Assembly (NCBI GenBank): GCA_017430325.1
Contig: JAFRNE010000007.1
Span: 62,001 to 126,000 of the forward strand
From: Eubacterium sp.
GTDB taxonomy: Bacteria > Bacillota > Clostridia > Lachnospirales > Lachnospiraceae
Length of the DNA: 64,000 bases
Direction of reading: 5' to 3'
A program made the position numbers and the translations under genes. Under the pieces are notes generated by a model. That model had not been told where the DNA came from. It was given only the letters and a program-made list of their open reading frames with translations, and did not search any database. Shown here piece after piece: positions 18,794-28,100 of the stretch (position 1 is the first letter of the stretch; every line of letters starts with the position of its first letter).

Positions 18794-20086
18794 ATGCGTA
18801 TAGTTAAACTTACAGAGGAATCAAAAAAAGACATACTGAAAAATATGCTCAGACGCAGCCCTGACAATTACGGAGATTATGAGCAGACCGTTAAGGAGAT
18901 TGTAGAGAACGTACATCAGAACGGTGACAGTGCGCTTTTTGAGTATACGCATCGATTCGATAAAGCTGATATAAACGCTTCTAACGTAAAGGTTACTGAT
19001 GCAGAGATCGAAGAGGCTTACAAGGCTGTTGATCCGAAGCTTCTCGACATCATCAGGAAAGCGATAAAGAATATCAGAGAATATCACGAGCTTCAGAAGA
19101 GAAACAGCTGGATAACAACCAAAGAAAATGGTATCATGCTCGGCCAGAAGATCACACCGCTCAAGTATGTTGGTGTATATGTTCCGGGCGGTAAGGCTGC
19201 TTATCCTTCAACAGTTCTTATGAATGTTGTTCCTGCACACGTGGCAGGAGTTGAAAATATCATCATGACAACACCTTGCAACGCTGAGGGTAAGGTTTAT
19301 CCTACAACTCTTGTTGCTGCCAAGGAAGCAGGCGTTACTGAGATCTATAAGGCAGGTGGTGCTCAGGCTATTGCGGCTCTTGCGTTTGGTACTGAGTCTA
19401 TTCCTAAGGTTGATAAGATCGTAGGACCTGGAAATATATTTGTTGCCCTGGCTAAGAGGATTGTTTACGGACACGTAAGTATCGATTCGATTGCCGGCCC
19501 AAGTGAGATACTTGTTCTTTCTGATGGTTCAGGCAATCCTAAGTTTACTGCCGCAGACCTTCTGTCACAGGCAGAGCATGACGAGCTTGCCTCAGCAATT
19601 CTTGTCACAACAGATAAGGATTTCGCTGAGAAGGTTTCAGAGTGGACAGATATCTTCACAGCTAAGCTTTCAAGAAAAGATATCATCCAGAAGTCCCTTG
19701 ATAACTTCGGATATATTCTTCTTGCAGAAAATATGGATGAAGCGATTGAAGTTACAAACGAGATAGCTCCTGAGCATCTTGAGATCGTAACAAAGAATCC
19801 ATACGATACAATGACTAAGGTCAGAAATGCAGGCGCAATGTTCCTTGGAGAGTATTCATCAGAGCCTCTCGGAGATTATTTTGCAGGACCGAACCACGTT
19901 CTTCCTACAAACGGAACAGCAAGATTCTTCTCACCTCTCGGAGTTGATGATTTCATTAAGAAGTCTAGCATCATCTCATACTCAGAGGAAGCTTTAAGAG
20001 AGGTATATCAGGACGTTGCAAACTTTGCTGAAGCAGAGTATCTCACAGCTCACGCTAACTCAATAAGAGTTCGTTTTGAGGACTAA
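18794..20086 (+). CDS. hisD: Histidinol dehydrogenase
   Basis: A 430-residue zinc enzyme that oxidises L-histidinol to L-histidine in two NAD steps. The family motifs YVPGGKAAYPS and KIVGPGNIFVA, the zinc-ligand region with SQAEHD, and the conserved APEHLEI are all intact, as is GPNHVLPTNGTARF. Length is typical. A GGAGGAG ribosome binding site precedes the ATG. It lies between hisG and hisB in the same transcript. Confidence 0.97.
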   Translation: MRIVKLTEESKKDILKNMLRRSPDNYGDYEQTVKEIVENVHQNGDSALFEYTHRFDKADINASNVKVTDAEIEEAYKAVDPKLLDIIRKAIKNIREYHELQKRNSWITTKENGIMLGQKITPLKYVGVYVPGGKAAYPSTVLMNVVPAHVAGVENIIMTTPCNAEGKVYPTTLVAAKEAGVTEIYKAGGAQAIAALAFGTESIPKVDKIVGPGNIFVALAKRIVYGHVSIDSIAGPSEILVLSDGSGNPKFTAADLLSQAEHDELASAILVTTDKDFAEKVSEWTDIFTAKLSRKDIIQKSLDNFGYILLAENMDEAIEVTNEIAPEHLEIVTKNPYDTMTKVRNAGAMFLGEYSSEPLGDYFAGPNHVLPTNGTARFFSPLGVDDFIKKSSIISYSEEALREVYQDVANFAEAEYLTAHANSIRVRFED

Positions 20087-20114
20087 GTATAACTATTTGA
20101 AAGGATGGTAGAAT

Positions 20115-20708
20115 ATGAAGGATAGAAAAGCATCATATGCAAGAACAACCAGCGAAACAGATATTTCCGTTGCCATTAATCTGGACGGAACAGGCGTCGC
20201 GACAGTCGATACGGGAATAGGTTTCTTTGATCATATGTTGAACAGCTTTGCTAAGCATGGCTTCTTTGATCTTTCCGTAAAATGCAAGGGCGACCTCTTC
20301 ATTGACTGCCACCACACCATAGAGGATACCGGAATAGTGCTTGGCAAGGCTCTTAAGAAGGCACTTGGCGACAAGGCCGGTATCAGAAGATATGCTTCCT
20401 TCACCATGCCTATGGACGATGCGCTTGTCCTTTCGGCAGTTGATCTTTCCGGAAGACCATATCTCGGCTTTGACCTGAAGCTCACAACACCTCAGGTTGG
20501 ATATTTTGACACAGAGATGGTTAAGGAATTCTTTTATGCAGTTTCATATGCTGCAGAGATGAATATACATATCAAGCAGTTTACAGGCGAGAACAATCAC
20601 CACCTTATCGAGGCGGCATTCAAGGCCTTCGCAAATGCGCTTAAGGAAGCAACAAGGCTTGATCCGAGACTTGGAGATGACCTTCTTTCAACAAAGGGAG
20701 CTTTATAA
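20115..20708 (+). CDS. hisB: Imidazoleglycerol-phosphate dehydratase
   Basis: A 197-residue monofunctional HisB without the histidinol-phosphatase domain seen in Escherichia coli. The manganese-binding His/Glu motifs FFDHMLNSFAKHG, DCHHTIEDTG, HIKQFTGENNHH and LIEAAFKAFA are complete. The enzyme dehydrates imidazoleglycerol phosphate. An AAAGGATGG site precedes the ATG. After it comes a 134-base gap with a structured hairpin before the hisF-like/hisIE gene. Confidence 0.97.
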   Translation: MKDRKASYARTTSETDISVAINLDGTGVATVDTGIGFFDHMLNSFAKHGFFDLSVKCKGDLFIDCHHTIEDTGIVLGKALKKALGDKAGIRRYASFTMPMDDALVLSAVDLSGRPYLGFDLKLTTPQVGYFDTEMVKEFFYAVSYAAEMNIHIKQFTGENNHHLIEAAFKAFANALKEATRLDPRLGDDLLSTKGAL

Positions 20709-20775
20709 ATACATCTCGGATAAATAAAGATCAACTGTTAAAGCTATGATCATATGCAGTATAAGAAAGGAGTTG

Positions 20776-20830
20776 ATCCGGAAAGAGATTATCGGCTTAT
20801 AAAATTAAAGCTGACCGATAATATCCGGAT
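20776..20830 (+). other. Structured hairpin upstream of the HisF-like/HisIE gene
   Basis: Nested inverted repeats: an outer stem ATCCGG (20776-20781) with CCGGAT (20825-20830), and an inner stem ATTATCGG (20788-20795) with CCGATAAT (20815-20822). There is no U-tract, so it does not look like a simple terminator. It ends 12 bases before the ATG of a gene that lacks an obvious ribosome binding site, while an AAGGAG sits just upstream of the stem (20767-20772). Confidence 0.6.
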
Positions 20831-20842
20831 TAAATAAGATAT

Positions 20843-22105
20843 ATGGAATACAGAAAGATAATACCATGCGTGACCATGGAGGATCCTGTTGGAGAAGCAA
20901 GATTTTATAATGATTCAGGCGCTGATGAGGTTGCATTTTTCGACAGCACGGCAAGCCGTGAATCTCTTGACAAGAACATACCTATCATCAAGGAGATAAC
21001 AAGAAATATTGATATTCCTCTTATCGCCTGCGGTGGTGTAAGACGTCTTGAGGATGTTAAGAAGCTTCTTTATGCGGGAGCATCAAAGGTATGTATGAAA
21101 TCTGCACCTATGCAGGATATTTCGATCGTTACCGAAGCATCTGAAAGATTCGGTTCAGAGAGGATCATAATCACAATCGACCTTACAGAGGATATCGATC
21201 CTGTTGCCTATGCCAAGGAGCTTAAGGCTGCAGGCGCGGGAAGCTTCCTTATCCTGCACCACAATAAGGTTGAGAATTACGAAGAGATAGTTGCAAAGAT
21301 CAGAAAGGAAGCACCGCTTCCAACAGTTGTTTCATCATATTCTACAGAGGGTGATGAGATAGCGGATATGCTTTCGGCAACAAATGCAGAGTCTATCAGC
21401 CTTTACAACCTTGCTCAGCATGATGTTATGCAGATCAAGCAGGCTTGTAAGAAGAAGGGCGTATATGTAAATCTCTTCGAGAGCTCAAAGAGCTTTTCAG
21501 AGTTCAAGCTTAATGCTGACGGACTTATTCCATGTATCGCTCAGGATTATAAGACCGGTGAGGTTCTTATGCTTGCATATATGAACGAGGAGGCTTATAA
21601 CAAGACCATCGAGACCGGAAGAATGACTTATTTCTCAAGAAGCAGAAATGAGCTATGGACCAAGGGTGAGACTTCAGGTCACTATCAGTTCGTTAAGTCA
21701 CTTACCATTGACTGTGACAATGATACGATCCTTGCTAAGGTTTCTCAGATCGGTGCTGCCTGCCACACAGGTAATCGTTCATGCTTCTTTACTCCGCTTG
21801 TAAGTAAGGAATACAACGATACTAACCCTCTTACTGTATTTAATGATGTATTCGGTATCATCATGGACAGAAAGAAGAATCCAAAGGAGGGTTCATATAC
21901 AAATTACCTTTTCGATAAGGGAATCGACAAGATCCTTAAGAAGGTCGGAGAGGAATGCACAGAGGTTGTTATCGCAGCCAAGAATCCTGATCCTGAAGAG
22001 ATGAAATACGAGATTTCAGATCTTCTGTATCACCTTATGGTTCTTATGGCAGAGCGCGGAACTACCTGGGAGGATATCACCAAGGAACTTGCAGAGCGCA
22101 GGTAG
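20843..22105 (+). CDS. hisIE: Degenerate HisF domain fused to HisI-HisE
   Basis: A 420-residue fusion. Residues 1-~213 align with the HisF cyclase barrel: [48 protein letters not shown]. HisF catalytic Asp11 (CLDV) is Thr here (CVTM), the TSIDRDG phosphate loop is lost, and the barrel is about 40 residues short. The Asp130-equivalent remains. Residues ~214-320 are HisI ([24 protein letters not shown]) and ~325-420 are HisE ([25 protein letters not shown]), both intact. The HisIE part carries out the phosphoribosyl-ATP pyrophosphatase and AMP-cyclohydrolase steps. The HisF-like part is probably not a working cyclase. Confidence 0.9.
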   Translation: MEYRKIIPCVTMEDPVGEARFYNDSGADEVAFFDSTASRESLDKNIPIIKEITRNIDIPLIACGGVRRLEDVKKLLYAGASKVCMKSAPMQDISIVTEASERFGSERIIITIDLTEDIDPVAYAKELKAAGAGSFLILHHNKVENYEEIVAKIRKEAPLPTVVSSYSTEGDEIADMLSATNAESISLYNLAQHDVMQIKQACKKKGVYVNLFESSKSFSEFKLNADGLIPCIAQDYKTGEVLMLAYMNEEAYNKTIETGRMTYFSRSRNELWTKGETSGHYQFVKSLTIDCDNDTILAKVSQIGAACHTGNRSCFFTPLVSKEYNDTNPLTVFNDVFGIIMDRKKNPKEGSYTNYLFDKGIDKILKKVGEECTEVVIAAKNPDPEEMKYEISDLLYHLMVLMAERGTTWEDITKELAERR

Positions 22106-22175
22106 ATCCCTGGCAGAGAAGTGTAACAGCCTGATGAAGGCATTGTTATTGTTTGAATTATAAGGAGAAATAAGT

Positions 22176-22331
22176 ATGACTGCGATACTGACAGAATTTG
22201 CAACATACATAATAAAATACGTAGTCTTTCTCATTCTTGCAGTGCTTGGCTTTATTGCCGGTACAAAGTGGAGAAAGTCTAAAGACATGAAAACCGAGGA
22301 GGCACAAAGCAGTGAAGAAGTACGGAGTTAA
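22176..22331 (+). CDS. Small single-helix membrane protein (51 aa)
   Basis: ATG after a good TAAGGAGAA site opens a 51-codon frame that overlaps the first 20 bases of alaS. The peptide starts MTAILTEFATYIIKY, has one hydrophobic helix at about residues 11-29 (VVFLILAVLGFIAG) and a charged tail (KWRKSKDMKTEEAQSSEEVRS). The strong ribosome binding site, the clean membrane helix and the position between two real genes support it as real. No function can be assigned. The overlap may couple its translation to alaS. Confidence 0.7.
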   Translation: MTAILTEFATYIIKYVVFLILAVLGFIAGTKWRKSKDMKTEEAQSSEEVRS

Positions 22332-24990
22332 TGAATTAAGAGAGATGTATCTTTCATATTTTGAAGAAAGGAATGGCCATCTCAGGATGAACAGCTTTTC
22401 GCTGGTTCCTCATAATGACAAGAGCCTTCTTCTTATAAATGCGGGTATGGCTCCTCTTAAGCCATATTTTACAGGACAGGAGATCCCTCCAAGAAGAAGA
22501 GTGACAACCTGCCAGAAATGTATCAGAACAGGTGATATCGAGAACGTTGGTAAGACAGCTCGTCACGGTACATTCTTCGAGATGCTCGGAAACTTCTCAT
22601 TTGGAGATTATTTCAAGCATGAAGCCATCAAGTGGTCATGGGAGTTCCTTACGGAGGTTGTAGGACTTGACGCTGACAGACTTTATCCATCAATCTATCA
22701 GGATGATGATGAGGCATTTGATATATGGAACAAAGAGGTTGGCATCGCACCTGAAAGTATATTCAGATTCGGTAAGGCTGACAACTTCTGGGAGCACGGC
22801 GCAGGACCTTGCGGACCTTGCTCAGAGATCTACTATGATCGTGGAGAGAAATACGGCTGCGGCAAGCCTGACTGTACAGTAGGCTGTGACTGCGACAGAT
22901 ATATGGAAGTTTGGAACAATGTATTTACCCAGTTCGAGAATGACGGAAAAGGTAACTATACAACACTCCAGAACAAGAACATCGATACAGGTATGGGTCT
23001 TGAGAGACTTGCAGTAGTTGTTCAGGACGTTGATTCAATCTTCGACGTTGATACGATTAAGGCTATCCGTGATAAGGTTTCAGAGATTGCAGGCATCGAG
23101 TATGGTTCAAAATACGAGTCTGACGTTTCAATCCGTGTTATCACAGACCATATGCGTTCAGCTACATTTATGACTTCAGACGGTATCACACCTTCTAACG
23201 AAGGAAGAGGCTACGTCCTCAGACGTCTTATCAGAAGAGCTGCAAGACACGGCAGACTTCTTGGTGTCAAGGGAGCTTTCCTTAACGATGTAGCTGCTAC
23301 AGTTATTGAGAATTCAAAGGATGCTTATCCTGAGCTTGAGGAGAAGAAGGCATTTATTTTCTCAACTATCGAGCATGAGGAAGCAAGCTTTAACAAGACT
23401 ATCGATCAGGGACTTGAGATCCTTGCTGAGTATAAGAAGGAGCTTAAGGAGAAGGGTTCAGCTGTTCTTGACGGCGAGAAAGCTTTCAAGCTTCATGATA
23501 CCTATGGATTCCCTCTTGATCTGACTAAGGACATCCTCGAGGAGGACGGACTTTCAGTTGATGAGGACAAGTTCAGGGAGTGCATGGAGATCCAGAAGAC
23601 TACAGCAAGAAATGCTCGTAAGGTTCAGAACTACATGGGTGCTGATGCAACTGTATTTGAGCAGATCTCGCTCGATATCAAGTCAGAGTTTGACGGTTAT
23701 GACAAGTTAGAGAAGGATGATAAGATCCTTGCTCTTACATTAAATACACTTACTAAGGCTGAGGATGGTACTGAGAAGGTTGTAAGTACTGTTGAGGAGA
23801 AGCTCACAGAAGGTGCTAACGGTGCTATCATTGTTGCATCAACTCCTTTCTATGCTACCATGGGTGGTCAGACAGGTGATACAGGTATCATTAAGACTGA
23901 TAACGGTACCTTCGTTGTTCAGGATACAACAAAAGTTGCCGGTGATAAGATTGCTCACCACGGCTATGTTGAGTCAGGTGAATTCAGTGTTGGAGACATC
24001 GCAACACTTTCAGTTGACAGCGTAAGAAGAGGACTTATCTGCAAGAATCACTCAGCGACTCACCTTCTTCAGAAGGCACTTAAGACAGTTCTCGGTGATC
24101 ATGTTGAGCAGAAGGGTTCCTTCGTTTCAGAGGGAAGACTCAGATTCGACTTCTCACATAACCAGGCTATGAGCTCTGAGGAAATCGCAAAGGTTGAGAA
24201 GATCGTTAACGAGAAGATCGCTGAATCTATTCCTGTAGAAACAAAGATAATGACTATAGAAGAGGCAAAGAAGACCGGTGCTATGGCTCTCTTCGGAGAG
24301 AAATACGGTGAGACAGTCCGTGTCGTAATGATGAGCGACTTCTCTAAGGAATTCTGTGGTGGTACTCATGTTTCAAATACATCTACCATCGGAACCTTCA
24401 AGATCGTTTCTGAGGCAGGTATTTCTTCAGGCGTAAGACGTATCGAAGCTCTTACAGGCGAAGGCGCACTTGAGTATTATAAAGAAACAGAGGCTGAGCT
24501 TGCTAAGGCTGCGGCTGCAGCAAAGACAGAGCCTGCTAAGCTTGCTGATAAGATTGAGGCACTTCTTGCTGAGATCAAGAGCCTTACAGCTGAGAATAAG
24601 AAGCTTAAGGACAAGATCGCTAAGGATGCTGCAGGAGATGCACTTTCAGGAGCTGAGAAGGTTAAGGATACAAGCATACTTAAGCTTTCACTCAGCGGCG
24701 CAGATATCAATTCTATGCGTAACCTTGGTGATGATTACAAGGCTAAGCTTGGTAATTCATGTATAATCATGGCTTCTGATGCAGACGGCAAGGTTTCACT
24801 CCTTGTTATGGCTTCAGATGATGCGGTTGCAGCAGGTATCCATGCAGGAAATATCATTAAGAAGATTGCTCCGATCGTTGGTGGTGGCGGCGGCGGACGT
24901 CCAAATATGGCTCAGGCCGGTGGTAAGGATGCTTCGAAGATTGAAGAAGCACTTGCTGCAGGTGTAGAAGAAGCAAAGAATATGCTTTAA
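22312..24990 (+). CDS. alaS: Alanyl-tRNA synthetase
   Basis: An 892-residue class II synthetase with full-length architecture. The catalytic core has FLEMLGNFSFGDYFK-like FEMLGNFSFGDYFK and ENDGKGN. The editing domain carries the zinc site HSATH (about 585) and CGGTH (about 685). The C-terminal DHHA1 domain ends with GGGGGGRPNMAQAGG. It starts with GTG behind GAGGAGG, within the small upstream gene. A strong hairpin terminator follows the stop. Confidence 0.98.
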   Translation: MKKYGVNELREMYLSYFEERNGHLRMNSFSLVPHNDKSLLLINAGMAPLKPYFTGQEIPPRRRVTTCQKCIRTGDIENVGKTARHGTFFEMLGNFSFGDYFKHEAIKWSWEFLTEVVGLDADRLYPSIYQDDDEAFDIWNKEVGIAPESIFRFGKADNFWEHGAGPCGPCSEIYYDRGEKYGCGKPDCTVGCDCDRYMEVWNNVFTQFENDGKGNYTTLQNKNIDTGMGLERLAVVVQDVDSIFDVDTIKAIRDKVSEIAGIEYGSKYESDVSIRVITDHMRSATFMTSDGITPSNEGRGYVLRRLIRRAARHGRLLGVKGAFLNDVAATVIENSKDAYPELEEKKAFIFSTIEHEEASFNKTIDQGLEILAEYKKELKEKGSAVLDGEKAFKLHDTYGFPLDLTKDILEEDGLSVDEDKFRECMEIQKTTARNARKVQNYMGADATVFEQISLDIKSEFDGYDKLEKDDKILALTLNTLTKAEDGTEKVVSTVEEKLTEGANGAIIVASTPFYATMGGQTGDTGIIKTDNGTFVVQDTTKVAGDKIAHHGYVESGEFSVGDIATLSVDSVRRGLICKNHSATHLLQKALKTVLGDHVEQKGSFVSEGRLRFDFSHNQAMSSEEIAKVEKIVNEKIAESIPVETKIMTIEEAKKTGAMALFGEKYGETVRVVMMSDFSKEFCGGTHVSNTSTIGTFKIVSEAGISSGVRRIEALTGEGALEYYKETEAELAKAAAAAKTEPAKLADKIEALLAEIKSLTAENKKLKDKIAKDAAGDALSGAEKVKDTSILKLSLSGADINSMRNLGDDYKAKLGNSCIIMASDADGKVSLLVMASDDAVAAGIHAGNIIKKIAPIVGGGGGGRPNMAQAGGKDASKIEEALAAGVEEAKNML

Positions 24991-25003
24991 TTTTCAGCTA
25001 TCA

Positions 25004-25056
25004 AAAAGCGCAACAAAAAACTATTTTTTAAAAACGTTTTTTGTTGCGCTTTTGTT
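25004..25056 (+). terminator. alaS terminator (18-bp perfect stem)
   Basis: The left arm (25004-25021) and right arm (25036-25053) are perfectly complementary over 18 bp: AAAAGCGCAACAAAAAAC against GTTTTTTGTTGCGCTTTT, with a 14-base loop. The GC-containing stem followed by TTTTGTT is a normal intrinsic terminator. Its right arm also forms part of the element shared with the 16.7 kb region. Confidence 0.85.
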
Positions 25057-25059
25057 ATG
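25010..25059 (+). promoter_or_regulatory. Upstream element of the giant gene (copy 2)
   Basis: TTTGTTGCGCTTTTGTTATG (25040-25059) matches the element upstream of the paralogous gene at 17 of 20 positions. It has the same 11-bp-spaced GTT(R)(Y)G pair, is preceded by a CAACAAA...TTTGTTG dyad and is followed by TATCATGT. It ends 68 bases before the ATG, against 66 in the other copy. A promoter TTGTTG plus 16 bp plus TATAGA could lie within it. Overlap with the alaS terminator makes the regulatory reading uncertain. Confidence 0.5.
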
Positions 25060-25127
25060 CCTTATAGAGTATCATGTAAACAGTTTTGAATAAGATAGCT
25101 TGATTATAAGTGAAAGGAGAAGCTGTT

Positions 25128-28100
25128 ATGAAGGAATTTGAAGTTGAAAACTATTATGATGAGGATCTGAAGGGGCTTATTAACAGCGCGGAATATAAAC
25201 GCGAGATGAACCGCCTTAAGGCAGAGAAAGCGGCCAAGGAAAAATATGAGGCGGATGAGATCATTAAAGCTGATCTTGCAGAGAAGGAAATGCTCAATAA
25301 GGCGAGAGAAGAAGAATCCCGCCAGAAGCAGCGTGCTGAAAGGCAGGCTCGTATTGATGCCGAAAAGCAGGCGATTAGGGACGAGGAGGCTGAAAGAAAG
25401 CGCCTTCAGGAGAAGAGAGATGAGCTTGCCGGTCGCTTCGGTTCTCTTGAAGTTGAGCAGATGGTTGACCTCTTAAATGACGGCGATGATATGCAGCCTT
25501 TCTTTGAAGAGATGGTTAAGGATGCATTTATAGATTATCAGAACGGTAAGCTTAAGGAAGAGTTCGATAAGATCAGGTCATTTGATAAGAAAGGAAATAC
25601 AGAAGAAACACTTAAGCAGGCAGATATTCTTTTCCGAGTTGTATTTAGTGACCTTTCAAGGCTTGAAAAGCCTTACCTTGTCATGCTTAAAAATGGTGAG
25701 GTTCCGACTGATCCTCAGGAATTGGATGACATGATCATCTCAAATTTTATTGTTAACGATATGAATACAGATGAGAGGATCAGAGATGCTCTGAAGGGCA
25801 AGGAACTTACTGAAAGACAGCTTCGCCAGTATGAAAAGCTCTATATCCTGGATAAGATCAAGGATGTATTTGCCAAGGTTGAAGTAAAGATTGATGACAT
25901 AAATGATGAGATGAAGAAGGATGATCCTAAGTATAATGAAACCCTTGAGAAGGGTAAGGAAGAGGCTTTCAGCAAGGCCTTTGAGAATCTCAAATACAGA
26001 ACCTTTACAACAGTGAAGACTCCGGATGATAAGATTCAGGTAATCAGGCCTGCCGATGACTTCCAGAAGAAGAATCTGGCAAGAAAGAGATGGCTCGCCG
26101 CTCGTCCTGAGAAGCCGGGAGTTGTATATAATCATGAGGACCTTGCATTCCAGCTTGACTTCGCTAAGGGTGTCGGAGATTTACTGTGCGAGGAGTATGG
26201 AATACCTAAAACTGTATTTGATAAGGACAATAAGAACAGGATTCCGTCAAGCCTTAACCGTAAGAAATATGAGCTCCGCGAAATAAGAAGTGCCTTTGGA
26301 AGAAAAGCTGCGGACACTAATATCAGTGAGCTTAAAACCTTTAATGAGGATATGGCTTTTCTGTGCGATTATGAAGCCGGTGACTTCAGAAGGCTTTTAC
26401 GTGAAAAACCGCATATTGCAAAGCTTCTTGATATCATCAAGGAAGGACCGCTGCTTCATACATCTGATGATAGTAAGCAGGAAGAAATATATGAAAATAT
26501 GCGGAAGCTGGATCCGGATCTTGTAAGACAGTATTTGAGTTTCTGTCACCATGTTACTATGCTTGTTAAGGTTGAATATGACAGACAGAAAAACGAGCTT
26601 GAGGGCTGGACAGAGGAAAAAGAAAAGAAGTTTACTGATGATTATGCCAAGGCAGTTGACTGGCTGACGAATTATACCGATAGGATAACAAACGGAAATA
26701 TCAGTTATCTTGACGCCTATTCAGCAAATAATAATATGAGACAGCTTATTAAGCCTGCCAACGGTTATGGAATGACTGATGCTGCAAGGATAATACAGTA
26801 TGAGGTGGGTGCGCTTGCACGCGGATGGAATCCAAGGGATACTTTTATATTCGCGGTAATCGGAGCTATGCAACAGCATGCCAGAACAGTCTATGCAAAT
26901 GACAGAAATAACAAGAAATATGAAGCGATTTCTAATGAGCTGTACAACCTTAACTGGGATCTTTACGATGCAAAAACTGCGATACAGAAGAGAGATGTAA
27001 TAGAGAGATTTGATGCGTTTGTCAGAAGAAATGCAGATGACAAAGAGCTTCTTGCGCCTCTGAGTAATAGCCAGCTTCAGTATGACAGAACCAGAGGAGC
27101 CTTCGATGCTGATTATAAAAATGCAGTTATAGCCGACTTAAAGAAGCTTGAGAATGATCCTGCAAAGCTTGCGAAGTCTATGATCGAAATGCAGAAGATA
27201 GCTCTTCAGAGAGAAGAGGATTTCCATGATGAGATATTTAAGGAGTTTATTACAGGACTTACTCCTAAAGCGCAGGAAACTCTTCAGAAGGCTCTTTACA
27301 CAGAACGTATGGAACAGATGGTACTTAGAGGTAAGAATACCTATAAGGATCAGGAGGAGATATTTAAGAGAAAAGAGCTTGCTAACTTCAAATATAATAA
27401 GGTTATTTACGATGAACTCTTCAGTCAGATAGGCCTTATTCTTGGTCAGAAGGACGGAGTTGCTTCTACAGACAGACTCATGAAGGCTTTCCCAAACCCG
27501 ATTTCTGAGGAGGTTAAGCAGGATATCCGTCAGAAGAAGCTGGATGATCTTGAAAAAAAGGCTAATCGTATTTTGGACGAAGTAGTCCATGATTCAGATT
27601 ATTATAACTTTATGTCTGCGGACAGTATGGATAAGGCGAAGGGTACTACCGGAATACATATCGTAACTGCTCCGGAGGGTGGCTATAATATCAAATACGA
27701 TAAGGATATTGTAGAAATAAAGAAAGATATCTATCAGAGGATTGATGCTCAGGTTGATGATCTTTCACTTGAGCTCGCCCGCATAAGAACTGATATGAAC
27801 ATTTTTGCGTTTACCATAGAAAATAGCGACTTCAATAATGTATCGACTGCAGACAGCCTGTATAAGGCTATGAGTGACATAGCTCACTTCGAGAAAACGT
27901 CCGTATATAATTACCGTGATCAGTTGAGGACAATAAAGAGACATTTGAAATCAACTATCAATGATGGAAACAGAAGAGGCTTCAATGAAGGAGAAGCTGA
28001 GTTCTATGCAAAGCTTGATAAATACATTGATAAGGCTCAGGAAAAGATAGATCTTAAGCATTATCCTGATATCCTTGCTAACCACATTATCGAAGAATAC

